Assembly (NCBI GenBank): GCA_945909635.1
Contig: OX246690.1
Span: 2,790,001-2,854,000 of the forward strand
Origin: Clostridioides difficile_A
GTDB taxonomy: Bacteria; Bacillota; Clostridia; Peptostreptococcales; Peptostreptococcaceae
Length of the DNA: 64,000 nucleotides
Direction of reading: 5' to 3'
Part shown: piece after piece, positions 26,775 through 36,325 of the stretch
Layout of the letters: each line of letters begins with the position of its first letter
Position numbering within the stretch: the stretch's first letter is position 1
Notes under the pieces: generated by a model
Database searches by the model: none
The model's input: the letters and a program-made list of their open reading frames with translations, nothing else
Told to the model about the DNA's origin: nothing
Translations under genes and position numbers: made by a program

Positions 26775-28037
26775 TTAGTCTATATAATCCACAACAAGTT
26801 TACCATCTTTTATTAATTTATTTCTATAGAATATATTTCCTACAGCTATGAATATAGCACCAACTGCTATACCTATGATATACCCAAACAAGTTATCAAC
26901 TAGAGGCCATGCCCATATAGCTGACTCTGGGAACCATTGAATTGCACCTAGAACTATACCTGTAATAGCTCCTATTACACTTCCCACTATGTTTAAAGGT
27001 ATAACAAAACCTGGTCTTTCAAGTGCAAATGGTATTGCTCCCTCAGATATACCCATAAATGATAGGAATATAGAAGTCTTTCCTGCTTGATAGAATTGTC
27101 TATCATATACTCTTCTTCCTACTAATCTTTTATCTAATAAAGTTGTTAATCCTAATCCAATTGGAGGAACAACTATAGCTATTGTTCTTGCTGTTATTGG
27201 TAGTACATTCTCTGTAGTTAAACCAAGTGCAACGAATCCTGCTGCTTTATTTATTGGTCCACCTAAGTCAAATGCTGTAGCTGCTGCTAAAGCTGTTGCA
27301 TATACATACTCTCCAGCTGCTCCTGCTGCTGTTAAGAAGTTTTTCATACTTTCATTAATTAAACCACCAATTGGAGTTATTATAAATATCATCAATATCA
27401 TACAAGTTAATGATGCTATTAGTGGTATTAAAAATGTTGTCTTAAAAGCTAACCAGTTATGAGAAACTTTTATAGATTTATTTAACCATTTTACAAAGTA
27501 TCCTATTATGAATGCTATTAATATCGCACCTAAAAATCCTGATGCAACTGGAACAACTTCAGTCCATTGACCATCCACAAATTGTGGCACACCTACAGGT
27601 TTATTAGCTATATATCCACCTATAAAACCTGCAATTAAAGCTGTTTTTCCACCTATAGAATTTGCACAAAATGCTGCAAATAGTGGTATTGCAAATCCAA
27701 ACAAAGTAAATCCGAAATTTGACATTAATTGTGCCATATTTAAAAGAGTAAGTTTAAACCCTGTAAAATCACCTGAATTCATAGCATCAACTATACCTAC
27801 AGATGGGTCAAGTCCTAATATGGCATATGGTATTAATTGAGATAAGGCTCCTATAAGTCCACCCATTACTAAAACTGGTATCATATATGATATACCTGTC
27901 ATTATATGTTTACTTATTTCCTTCCATTTTCCATTTCCCTTTGATTGAGTTGGATTAGATGGAGTAGGTTTTCCTACATTGTTTCCTCCTGTTGTAGAAG
28001 TACCTGAACTGTTTATAACTTTTTTCTTAATTGCCAT
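26775..28037 (-). CDS. PTS fructose-family EIIC component
   Basis: The 420-aa membrane subunit moves the sugar during phosphorylation. The N-terminal 35 residues are a polar Ser/Thr/Asn/Gly tail, unusual for EIIC. Then come about ten TM segments with the family motifs NSIGGKTALIAGFIGGYIA, FDLGGPINKAAG and FMGISEGAIPFA. Length and motifs fit the fructose/mannitol (Fru) EIIC class; the exact sugar cannot be told. GGAGGA precedes the ATG. The operon order is regulator, EIIA, EIIB, EIIC. Confidence 0.92.
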   Translation of the reverse strand: MAIKKKVINSSGTSTTGGNNVGKPTPSNPTQSKGNGKWKEISKHIMTGISYMIPVLVMGGLIGALSQLIPYAILGLDPSVGIVDAMNSGDFTGFKLTLLNMAQLMSNFGFTLFGFAIPLFAAFCANSIGGKTALIAGFIGGYIANKPVGVPQFVDGQWTEVVPVASGFLGAILIAFIIGYFVKWLNKSIKVSHNWLAFKTTFLIPLIASLTCMILMIFIITPIGGLINESMKNFLTAAGAAGEYVYATALAAATAFDLGGPINKAAGFVALGLTTENVLPITARTIAIVVPPIGLGLTTLLDKRLVGRRVYDRQFYQAGKTSIFLSFMGISEGAIPFALERPGFVIPLNIVGSVIGAITGIVLGAIQWFPESAIWAWPLVDNLFGYIIGIAVGAIFIAVGNIFYRNKLIKDGKLVVDYID

Positions 28038-28061
28038 TCTATTTCCTCCACAATAAATTTA

Positions 28062-28379
28062 TTATATTCCTAAATCTTCTTCGATTTCTTTTATAACACC
28101 TTCTGCATTTTTTATAGCTTCTTGTAACTCAACTTCATATACTTCACAACCATCAAATCTTTCCATGCCTTCTGGAGTTATTGCTACTGCATGTATTATC
28201 ATAGTTGCACCTAATATATCATCTCTTGTTAACTCATTTTGTACACCATCTGCACCTTGAGTTTCAACTTTAGCTTCATAACCTAGTGCCTTTGCGGCTT
28301 GTTCTATTGCCTCTGCTGCCATGAAAGTGTGAGCTAGTCCCATTGGACAAGCGCATAATGCTACTAATTTTTTATTCAT
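28062..28379 (-). CDS. PTS fructose-family EIIB component
   Basis: The 105-aa cytoplasmic phosphocarrier takes phosphate from EIIA on a cysteine and passes it to the sugar. ALCACPMGLAHTFMAAEAIE at residues 7-26 is the EIIB-Fru active-site loop, with Cys11 as the likely phosphorylation site. AGGAGGA precedes the ATG. It lies 24 nt upstream of EIIC in the four-gene operon. Confidence 0.95.
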   Translation of the reverse strand: MNKKLVALCACPMGLAHTFMAAEAIEQAAKALGYEAKVETQGADGVQNELTRDDILGATMIIHAVAITPEGMERFDGCEVYEVELQEAIKNAEGVIKEIEEDLGI

Positions 28380-28437
28380 TTTAAATTCCTCCTACTTTTC
28401 AATTAATTATTTATTTTATTTTAGCCTTAGCGTTTAA

Positions 28438-28893
28438 TTATAAACCCAAAGCTTCATTTATTAATTTAGATATTTCTTCAACATTATCACTCTTTAAAAG
28501 AGAATCTTTAAAGTCTTTATTTATTAATTTTCTTGAAAGAGATGATAATAATTTAAGATGAATATTCTCTTTACTTTTTCCTGGCATAAGTAAGCTTATT
28601 GCCAATTTAACCTTATCTTCATCTTCATTCCAAACAACATCATCAGTAAATTTCAATACTACTACTGCTGGATTTTCAATTGCATCATTTTTAGTATGAG
28701 GTATTGCGATAGATTCACCTAAATTTGTAGTAAATTGTTCTTCCCTAGCCATTAACCCTTCATATACTAAATTTTCGTCATTTGTTAAGTTTAATTCTTT
28801 AGCTTTTTTTGCTATAAATTTTAAAACCTCAATCTTAGACTTAGTATCAACATTTAAAAATACATATTCTGTGTTAAATATGTTTGTTTCCAT
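28438..28893 (-). CDS. PTS fructose-family EIIA component
   Basis: The 151-aa cytoplasmic phosphocarrier receives phosphate from HPr. The active-site His66 lies in IAIPHTKNDAI, the EIIA-Fru/Ntr signature. AAGGAGGA precedes the ATG. It starts 14 nt after the PRD regulator gene; EIIB follows 58 nt later. The regulator has its own EIIA-like C-terminus, so two EIIA-type domains are encoded in a row. Confidence 0.94.
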   Translation of the reverse strand: METNIFNTEYVFLNVDTKSKIEVLKFIAKKAKELNLTNDENLVYEGLMAREEQFTTNLGESIAIPHTKNDAIENPAVVVLKFTDDVVWNEDEDKVKLAISLLMPGKSKENIHLKLLSSLSRKLINKDFKDSLLKSDNVEEISKLINEALGL

Positions 28894-28907
28894 TATTAAT
28901 TTCCTCC

Positions 28908-30797
28908 TTAATTACCTATCAGTGCCATTAATTTATTAAAGTCACATATTTTAATAATTCCTCTTACTCCACCTTCATCTTTTATAAAATTATAAAGGTA
29001 TTTAAATATTGAAAAATTATGTTTTTCTTTAGTGTTAAAAAATACCATAAATACTAGTTGAACTTCTTGTTTATCCCAAACTATTGGATTTTCAAGTATA
29101 CCAACTCCTATTATAGATTTTTTATCTCCCTTCACAATTGTGTGAGGTATTGCTACTAGATTTCCTATCTCAGTTGATGAGATATTTTCTCTGTCTATTA
29201 TGCTTTCTATTGAGCTTTCTTCTATAAAATCTCTTTCTTTTAGTTTGTTTGAAAGAGAAAGTATAACTTCTTCTTTCGTACTAGCCTTTATACTAAAAAA
29301 AGCTTTTTCATCAAACATATTACTTATTATCTTTCTTCTTTCCTCTTTTTCGTAAAATGCTTTGTTTACGTTTTCAATTAAGCTATCATCAAATATATTT
29401 TCGATATACAAGACAGGTTTTTCATAACCTTTTAATTCAACAGTAGACACTATTAAATCAACATCTTGGCTTATAGCCATATCAAGATATCTAACTGGAT
29501 AAACACCTACAACGTTTAAGTCACTTATATTTTGCTTTAATTTTTCAGAAATAAGTTGACCTGTTCCTATCCCATAATGGCAGACTATACAAATCTTCTT
29601 ACTAGTATTTTTTTTCATTCTTTCATTTGAAGCAGCAAAATGAATAGCTATATATCCAAGTTCATCTTCATCAAGTTTTAAATTAAACTCAGTTTCTAGT
29701 TTGTTTGATAAAAACACAGCTAGATTAAAAGCTATTGGGAACTTTTCTTTTATCTGATGAAGCAGAGGATTATTAGATTTTATATTAGCTTTAGCCCTAT
29801 TTAAAAATCTCTTTATATGGTCAGATATTGAAACCATAAACTCTTCATCTTTCGTATAATCACTTCCAGAAATAAGTAATATATCTTGAAGTGCACTATT
29901 TATAACATTATTTATTCGTTCCTCAATTTCACTTGTATTTTTTCTTCCTTGTGTACCTTTATATGCGATTACACCAGAGTAATTTGAAATATAAATCACT
30001 TCATCTTCAATAAGTTTAAATCCAACCTTATCAGATATTTCTTTCATTAAGCTTTCTATAAAAGAGTAATTATGAAATCTATAACTTGTATCTATTAGAT
30101 TTATATTGTTACTATGTCCTCTCTTACTTCTAAACACAGAAACAATTATCTTTGAAAGCAGAAGATTAAAATCTTTATCTGAAATTATTGTATCTTTCTC
30201 TCTTAAATGTTTTTCTAAAATACTTTCTATACAGTGTATATCGTTTTCACTAATGTCATCTAAAAGCACTTTGATTTTACTTTTTTCATCCAGTTTTATT
30301 GCATAGTCAGTAATCAATTGTCTTATATTAATTTCTTCACCATGTATATAGCTTCCATAGTAAGGTTTAGATTTTATAACTAAGTCATACTTTTCAAGTT
30401 TTCTTTTAAGCTTACTGGACAATTTGTTTATAGCAGCTATACTTAGATTTAATTCTTCTGCCATTGCTTCTATACTCATATAATTTCTATTAATAAGCAT
30501 ACATATTATATTTGACATTCTTGATTCTTCAGAGTCATCTAAAAAACCATCAATATATTTATTTGCTTCTTTAACAGCTCTTGCTATATTGCTTTTAGAG
30601 CCACTTAGCTTATATCCTATACCTCTAGAAGAAGCTATTACCAAATCATACTTGCTTAAAATACTATTTAAATCTGCTATATATCTTTTAATAGTTTTTG
30701 TAGACACATCCAATTTGATAGCTAATTCATTTGATGTCATATATCCGTCTTTATTGCTTAAACTTTTTACTATTACTGCATGTTTCTTAGTTATCAT
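28908..30797 (-). CDS. PRD-containing transcriptional activator, MtlR/BglG class
   Basis: The 629-aa sugar-responsive regulator has the domain order HTH_11 (about 8-60), a second helix-turn-helix of the Mga type (about 85-150), PRD1 (about 175-275), and PRD2 (about 290-390, with DELGYIAIHFAAS). An EIIB-like domain (about 395-480, Cys in CIVCHYGIGTGQL) and an EIIA-like domain (about 490-625, His in VAIPHTI) follow. Members bind DNA and are switched by phosphorylation of the PRD, EIIA and EIIB sites by PTS proteins, coupling transcription to sugar flux. It heads the PTS operon it probably activates. GAAGGTG precedes the ATG. Confidence 0.93.
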   Translation of the reverse strand: MITKKHAVIVKSLSNKDGYMTSNELAIKLDVSTKTIKRYIADLNSILSKYDLVIASSRGIGYKLSGSKSNIARAVKEANKYIDGFLDDSEESRMSNIICMLINRNYMSIEAMAEELNLSIAAINKLSSKLKRKLEKYDLVIKSKPYYGSYIHGEEINIRQLITDYAIKLDEKSKIKVLLDDISENDIHCIESILEKHLREKDTIISDKDFNLLLSKIIVSVFRSKRGHSNNINLIDTSYRFHNYSFIESLMKEISDKVGFKLIEDEVIYISNYSGVIAYKGTQGRKNTSEIEERINNVINSALQDILLISGSDYTKDEEFMVSISDHIKRFLNRAKANIKSNNPLLHQIKEKFPIAFNLAVFLSNKLETEFNLKLDEDELGYIAIHFAASNERMKKNTSKKICIVCHYGIGTGQLISEKLKQNISDLNVVGVYPVRYLDMAISQDVDLIVSTVELKGYEKPVLYIENIFDDSLIENVNKAFYEKEERRKIISNMFDEKAFFSIKASTKEEVILSLSNKLKERDFIEESSIESIIDRENISSTEIGNLVAIPHTIVKGDKKSIIGVGILENPIVWDKQEVQLVFMVFFNTKEKHNFSIFKYLYNFIKDEGGVRGIIKICDFNKLMALIGN

Positions 30798-30884
30798 TGT
30801 ATCACCTTCTCTTTGATTTCAATTATATATCAAGTAAAATTTTAATTGTATATATAATATGTCTATATAAGGGACATTTTGTAT

Positions 30885-32246
30885 TTATATATTATTGCAT
30901 AATTCAACTATCGCCTCTGCATATATGGCTATTGAAGTTATAAATCTATCTAAGCTAGCAAATTCATTTGCACTATGGACATTTCCAAAACTACCATCAG
31001 GAAATTCACAACCAAATATTACTGAATTATTCATTTCAGAAGCATAACTTCCTGCACTAGTTACCCTAACATCATTTTTTAAATCTCCAGAGTACTTTAT
31101 ATATATATCATGCAAAGTTTTTACAATCTTTGAATTTCTATCTATATAATTTGCTTGCTTTAAATTTTCCCCAATAATCTCGAATTTATTAATATTATTT
31201 GTCTTCATATACAAATTAAATTTTTTTATTATTTCCTCAACTGTTAATACTTCTGGATATCTGACACTTAAAACTAATTCTAACTTTCCATCTATTATGT
31301 TTATTATTGTTGGAACCATCGATAAAATCCCACATTTTCCTTCAATATCTAAGCCAAATAATCTTCCATCTGTATTATCTTTATTTATTAACTTATCTAA
31401 ACTTTTTGTCCAATCTTCATCAATATTTTCTGATAAAAATTTAATTGCACCTAGTATAGGATTGATTGCTTTCTCAGGCTTAGATGAATGTCCACCTTTG
31501 CCATGTATAACATAATCTCCATTATTATAACTTATTGAAGTATTATTAAAATCACAGCATATATTATCTTTACACAAATTTTTCATATTTTTTATATATA
31601 CTTTATCTGGTATTGTGTTAAACTCTATTCCGCCACTTATGTATAAAGACTTATCCTCTATCTCTGAAATTAACTTTATTGTTGCCCCACCTTTTTCTCC
31701 ATTTAGTACAGGAAATTTAGCATCTGGAGTAAATCCACATATACCATAAGGCTCTTTGCTATAATAATGCTTTATACATCTAAATCCACTTTCTTCATTT
31801 CCCCCAGCAATTAATCTAACCTTTCTTTTTAAATCAATATTTAGATTTTTTATCATTTTTAATGCTAAAAAATTTACTATCATAGGTCCTTTATTATCTG
31901 ATACCCCTCTAGCAACCAATTTATCTCCTATAATATTTAATTTAAATGGCTCACTATCCCATCCTTCTCCTGGATTTACAACATCACAGTGTCCAAATAT
32001 ATCTACAAATTCTTTTCCATCTCCATATTCAATTTGAACAGCATGATTATCTATATTTTTGACCTTGAAATTGTTTTCTCTACCTAGATTTTCAAACCAA
32101 TTTAATGCATCATAGACTCCTTTTCCAAAAGGCATATCTTCAGATACAGTTTTGTCATCATAAAATGACGGTATGCTCACCCATTCTTTCAACAGTTTTA
32201 AAAATTCTTTTTCATACTTTTTACTTTCTTCTTTAAATAATTCCAT
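30885..32246 (-). CDS. pepV: M20 family dipeptidase, PepV type
   Basis: The 453-aa zinc dipeptidase hydrolyses a broad range of dipeptides in the cytoplasm. Metal ligands are visible in FGHCDVV (His, Asp), GGNEESG (Glu-Glu) and a C-terminal His (GNVHSANEF). The central lid domain inserted at about 190-340 marks the PepV subgroup. An earlier GTG is in frame, but GGAG lies 8 nt before the ATG at 32244-32246. It is not closely linked to the PTS operon: 87 bp separate it from the regulator gene start. It would supply amino acids for fermentation. Confidence 0.9.
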   Translation of the reverse strand: MELFKEESKKYEKEFLKLLKEWVSIPSFYDDKTVSEDMPFGKGVYDALNWFENLGRENNFKVKNIDNHAVQIEYGDGKEFVDIFGHCDVVNPGEGWDSEPFKLNIIGDKLVARGVSDNKGPMIVNFLALKMIKNLNIDLKRKVRLIAGGNEESGFRCIKHYYSKEPYGICGFTPDAKFPVLNGEKGGATIKLISEIEDKSLYISGGIEFNTIPDKVYIKNMKNLCKDNICCDFNNTSISYNNGDYVIHGKGGHSSKPEKAINPILGAIKFLSENIDEDWTKSLDKLINKDNTDGRLFGLDIEGKCGILSMVPTIINIIDGKLELVLSVRYPEVLTVEEIIKKFNLYMKTNNINKFEIIGENLKQANYIDRNSKIVKTLHDIYIKYSGDLKNDVRVTSAGSYASEMNNSVIFGCEFPDGSFGNVHSANEFASLDRFITSIAIYAEAIVELCNNI

Positions 32247-32418
32247 AATTATCACTCCAATTTAGAACTTTATATTATATATCATAGTTTATCTTATTTG
32301 ATAACTCCTTATACTTTATGTCATTTCAAGGGACAAAACTTTTTTACTATTGATTTTATAATCTATTTATATATAATTATTTGTAGGATAAATTTAATAT
32401 CATAGGAGGAACAAAATT

Positions 32419-33363
32419 ATGGAACCATTATTTTTAAAACCTATTTTTATGGATAGAATATGGGGTGGTACTGCACTTAAAGATAAATTTAATTATGAAA
32501 TAACTTCGCCAACAACTGGTGAATGTTGGGCTATAAGTTCTCATAAAAATGGAGATTGCTTAATAGAAAATGGAGAATACAAAGGCAAAAGTCTATCTGA
32601 ATTGTGGGACAAAAACAGAGAATTATTTGGAAATACACCTGGAGATAAATTTCCTTTGCTTACAAAAATATTAGATGCAAATGATAATTTATCCGTTCAA
32701 GTTCATCCAAATGATGAATATGCAAAGAAAAATGAAGGTGGAGAATTAGGAAAAACAGAGTGTTGGTATGTAATAGATTGTTCTGATGATGCAGAAATTA
32801 TAATAGGTCATAATGCAAAATCTCATAAAGAATTTGTAGATATGATAAAGAATAATGAATGGGACAAACTGCTTAGAAAGGTTAATATAAAAAAAGGAGA
32901 TTTTTTCTACGTTCCTAGTGGTACTATACATGCCATATGCAAAGGTACATTAATTTTAGAAACTCAACAAAATTCAGACACTACTTATAGAGTATATGAT
33001 TATGATAGAACTGATAATTCAGGCAACAAACGTGAACTTCATGTTCAAAAATCCATAGATGTTACGAATGTTCCTCATATAAATCTTGATACTGATTATA
33101 AAACTGTATCAACATCAGACTTTAAATGTACAACATTTGTATCAAATGAATTTTTTAGCGTTTATAAATTAGATATCTTTGGAAAATGTAATTTTACACA
33201 TGATACACCTTTTTCCTTATATAGTGTATTGGAAGGTAATGGAAAACTAATACACAATTCGGTAGAATATGATTTAAAAAAGGGTATGCATTTTATATTA
33301 CCAAATAACTTTGGAGATTTTAGCTTTGAAGGTAATTTGGAGATTATATGCTCTCATATTTAG
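32419..33363 (+). CDS. manA: Mannose-6-phosphate isomerase, class I
   Basis: Interconverts mannose-6-phosphate and fructose-6-phosphate. The 314-aa short Firmicute-type enzyme has zinc ligands in VQVHPNDEYA (His) and KTECWY (Glu), a further His in SGTIHAICKG, and the substrate Arg in NSDTTYRVYDYDR. The length fits Bacillus ManA (about 315 aa). AGGAGGA precedes the ATG. It is monocistronic with a strong terminator. It may feed mannose from a PTS into glycolysis or make mannose-6-P for polysaccharides. Confidence 0.95.
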   Translation: MEPLFLKPIFMDRIWGGTALKDKFNYEITSPTTGECWAISSHKNGDCLIENGEYKGKSLSELWDKNRELFGNTPGDKFPLLTKILDANDNLSVQVHPNDEYAKKNEGGELGKTECWYVIDCSDDAEIIIGHNAKSHKEFVDMIKNNEWDKLLRKVNIKKGDFFYVPSGTIHAICKGTLILETQQNSDTTYRVYDYDRTDNSGNKRELHVQKSIDVTNVPHINLDTDYKTVSTSDFKCTTFVSNEFFSVYKLDIFGKCNFTHDTPFSLYSVLEGNGKLIHNSVEYDLKKGMHFILPNNFGDFSFEGNLEIICSHI

Positions 33364-33379
33364 ATACAAAATATAACTA

Positions 33380-33425
33380 AAAATAGGCTATCATAATAGC
33401 TTAATTTATGATAGCCTATTTTTTA
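33380..33425. terminator. Bidirectional terminator between manA and the sensor kinase
   Basis: A 17-bp stem AAAATAGGCTATCATAA/TTATGATAGCCTATTTT with a 9-nt loop and T-runs on both strands, between convergent genes. Confidence 0.88.
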
Positions 33426-33481
33426 TAAAATACTTACTAAAGCATATAGTATTTTGATTTAGAATTTGCTTATAAGAGTCT

Positions 33482-36220
33482 TTAATAATATATATCAGAA
33501 AATTCTATTTTTATTTTTTCTTCAATATTATAGATTCTCTTGTCTTCTGTATAATGTTCACTATTAAAACTCTTCATTGGAAGTGAAATCAAGAATTCTG
33601 TTCCTTTGTTTACTTCACTTATTACTTCTATATCTCCACCATGAAGACTTACTAGATTCTTAACTATAGCAAGCCCTATTCCACTTCCTTCAGTATTTCT
33701 AGATAAAGTCTTATCAACTTGTGAAAATTCTTCAAAAATCAATTCCAGTTTATCTTGAGGGATTCCAACCCCTGTATCCTTTACACTTATGATTACTTTA
33801 TCTATTTTATAATAAATATTTACATATATCCATCCTCCATTGTCAGTAAACTTAATGCAGTTTGACAATAGATTCAATATAATTCTCTCAATTTCAACCT
33901 TGTCTATATAGACATTAATTTCTTCAAGCTCTGTATCAAACAGAATCTTTATATCTTTTCTACTTGTATACTCTTCTATATTCATAAATAGGTCTTCTAT
34001 TACAGATACAATATTGTATTTTGCAAGTTTTAATGTATAGAATCCAGACTCCATCTTTGTTAAATCTATAATATTATTTATTAGTCTTTGAAGCCTATAA
34101 GAGCTTTGTCTCACTAAATCTACATGAGATTTAATATTATTGTTGTAATCTTTTATCTTCTCACTTCTATAGAAAGAGTCTACTAATTGATTTGAACTTG
34201 ATATAACATTTAGTGGAGTTTTTAACTCATGAGACATATTTGCGAAAAACTCAGTTTTTATTTTATCTGTTTTAAATCTTTCAAGCAGTTCTTTTTCTGC
34301 TTGTTCTGAATATTTTTTATGTGCCAAGTCTTTTATAATAAGCATTATGTATCTAGTATTATATATAGCAAAAGGTAATGCACTTAATTCTACTTCTACT
34401 ATATCATCATAACTATTTATCAACTCATACTCTAGTAAAGATATACTCCTATTCTCATTTAAAACCTTAGACATATTATCAGTAAATTTCATTTTTTCTT
34501 CAGTATTTGCATTCATTAATAGCTTAATGTTAGAATCTTTTATATCATCTATATTTGTAAAAGCCAGCATATCTAAAAATGACTTATTTGCATAGTTTAC
34601 ACTCAAATCATCTTTTAGTAAACATATCCCATCAGGTAATATATCTATAAATCTTGAATAAGATGATTGACTTTCTTCAAGTTTTATTTGAGATATTTTT
34701 CGAGAAGTAGTATCACGTATCACAATAATAGTTTTATCTGTACCTGCATTAGTATACTGAGAAAAACTCATTTCAACATACTTTACCTCACCATTTATTA
34801 AATACCTTTTTTCTGCACTTTCTTTGCCTTTACATATTGAAGAAAAATCAATACTTTCCAAGTTATTTTTAAAAATTTCTCTACATGCATTATTCACATA
34901 TATTTTATTACTACCTTCGAGTACTACTATCCCATCTCCAACACTTTCTAAAAAATCTCTACTTCTCTTATTGGCTTCAATAAGTTTACGTTCATATTCC
35001 TTTTTCTTAGTCTTATCTTTTAATACACATAATACCCCTTCTATTTGTGAAGTAATAATTAAAGGGGCAAATATAGCTTGATAAACCTTATTATCACTAG
35101 TATTAATAAACTTTTCCACATTCTTTTCATTGTCAAATACAGAATGAATACTATCTATTAAATCGTGGAAATTTTTTATTTTATCGCCTAATTTATCCTG
35201 TTCTTTATAATCTCCAAAAATATGTCTAAAACTCTTGTTTGCATATGTAATTACTCCATCTTTACTAAACACAACTATACTATTTACTGCAACATCCAAG
35301 GTAGATTGGAGTCTAGATTCTCTTTTTATAAGTATCCCTTTAAGCTCCTCTATCTTTTCTGTTTCATAAATTAGTTTTTTGTTTTTTTCTTTTAAGCTCT
35401 CCGTTTTTATTGTTAACTCTTCATTTGTATCATGCAATTCTAATGCTGTTTTCTTAATATTCTTAGATACTATGTAATTATATAAATAATATAAGGCTAC
35501 ATTTATTATTATCTGAGATAATATCTCCTCTATATGCCTATCAGCAATCACCATATGTAATAAATTTGGAGCCCTTGATAAGATTATTATTATTATTATT
35601 CTATTAAAAAACTTTTTTTCATTGTATTCCCATTTGCTTTCATTTGAACTTGAGTTTAATTCAATTCCACTTACAATAGCAGTAATTATCATGAATACAG
35701 ATGTTATAACTCCTAAAGCATATTGTAATTCATCATTTTCTAGATAATTAAACATTCTAGATATTATGAATAAAGATACTACAGTTAAAGTAATACTTGC
35801 TATGAATAAAACTACACTAGAGTTGATTTGTTTATTATCCCTAACAAATTTAAAACTTAAGTATACACCAAGTATAGGAAATAAATCGGTTATTGCTGAT
35901 ATTGTGATATTAGTCTCAATCACAGACTCTGTTCTAATTCCCAAGCAATTAAATAAATATACACATTCTAATGCTCCAGTAGCTATAAAAATTAATCCTA
36001 AAAATGTAGAAAATGAATCTACTTTAAACTTAGTTGTATTAAATATAACCATTCCTGTAGCTATTAAAAATGTAGCATATATTGCATGTAATAAAGTTTC
36101 ATATTTATCTATATCTTTTATAATAAATAATAAAAGTACTGAGCCCATTATTATAAATAAAAGGCTCATGTCTTCTCTTTCTTTTATATCTGGATTTACA
36201 TCAGGTATTATATTCTTCAA
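33482..36220 (-). CDS. Orphan MASE3/PAS sensor histidine kinase, probably the sporulation-associated CD2492 (PtpB)
   Basis: The 912-aa membrane kinase has an N-terminal MASE3-like sensor with about eight TM helices (residues 20-255), a coiled coil (about 260-305), and three PAS-like domains (about 310-400, 425-515, 530-640). HisKA follows with the phospho-acceptor His in FFANMSHELKTPLNVI (about 665), then a HATPase with NLLSNCIKFTDNGG, DTGVGIP and GSGIGLAIV. No response regulator is nearby, so it is an orphan. The start is TTG (36218-36220) with GAGGAA upstream. From memory, C. difficile has five such orphan kinases tied to Spo0A; the one beside selB matches CD2492/PtpB, reported to restrain sporulation. 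That identity is recall, not a search. Confidence 0.88.
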   Translation of the reverse strand: MKNIIPDVNPDIKEREDMSLLFIIMGSVLLLFIIKDIDKYETLLHAIYATFLIATGMVIFNTTKFKVDSFSTFLGLIFIATGALECVYLFNCLGIRTESVIETNITISAITDLFPILGVYLSFKFVRDNKQINSSVVLFIASITLTVVSLFIISRMFNYLENDELQYALGVITSVFMIITAIVSGIELNSSSNESKWEYNEKKFFNRIIIIIILSRAPNLLHMVIADRHIEEILSQIIINVALYYLYNYIVSKNIKKTALELHDTNEELTIKTESLKEKNKKLIYETEKIEELKGILIKRESRLQSTLDVAVNSIVVFSKDGVITYANKSFRHIFGDYKEQDKLGDKIKNFHDLIDSIHSVFDNEKNVEKFINTSDNKVYQAIFAPLIITSQIEGVLCVLKDKTKKKEYERKLIEANKRSRDFLESVGDGIVVLEGSNKIYVNNACREIFKNNLESIDFSSICKGKESAEKRYLINGEVKYVEMSFSQYTNAGTDKTIIVIRDTTSRKISQIKLEESQSSYSRFIDILPDGICLLKDDLSVNYANKSFLDMLAFTNIDDIKDSNIKLLMNANTEEKMKFTDNMSKVLNENRSISLLEYELINSYDDIVEVELSALPFAIYNTRYIMLIIKDLAHKKYSEQAEKELLERFKTDKIKTEFFANMSHELKTPLNVISSSNQLVDSFYRSEKIKDYNNNIKSHVDLVRQSSYRLQRLINNIIDLTKMESGFYTLKLAKYNIVSVIEDLFMNIEEYTSRKDIKILFDTELEEINVYIDKVEIERIILNLLSNCIKFTDNGGWIYVNIYYKIDKVIISVKDTGVGIPQDKLELIFEEFSQVDKTLSRNTEGSGIGLAIVKNLVSLHGGDIEVISEVNKGTEFLISLPMKSFNSEHYTEDKRIYNIEEKIKIEFSDIYY

Positions 36221-36325
36221 TACTTTACACTTCCTCTTAATTAATATTTTATACTAATTAATTTATACGATACTCGACATTATAATTCCTTCTTTATACC
36301 TCAAAGCAAAAACAGACATTTTCCG

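Noticed and set aside
35766..36257. 163-codon frame opposite the sensor kinase N-terminus
   Set aside because: Antisense to the kinase TM region; composition follows from the opposite-strand hydrophobic codons.
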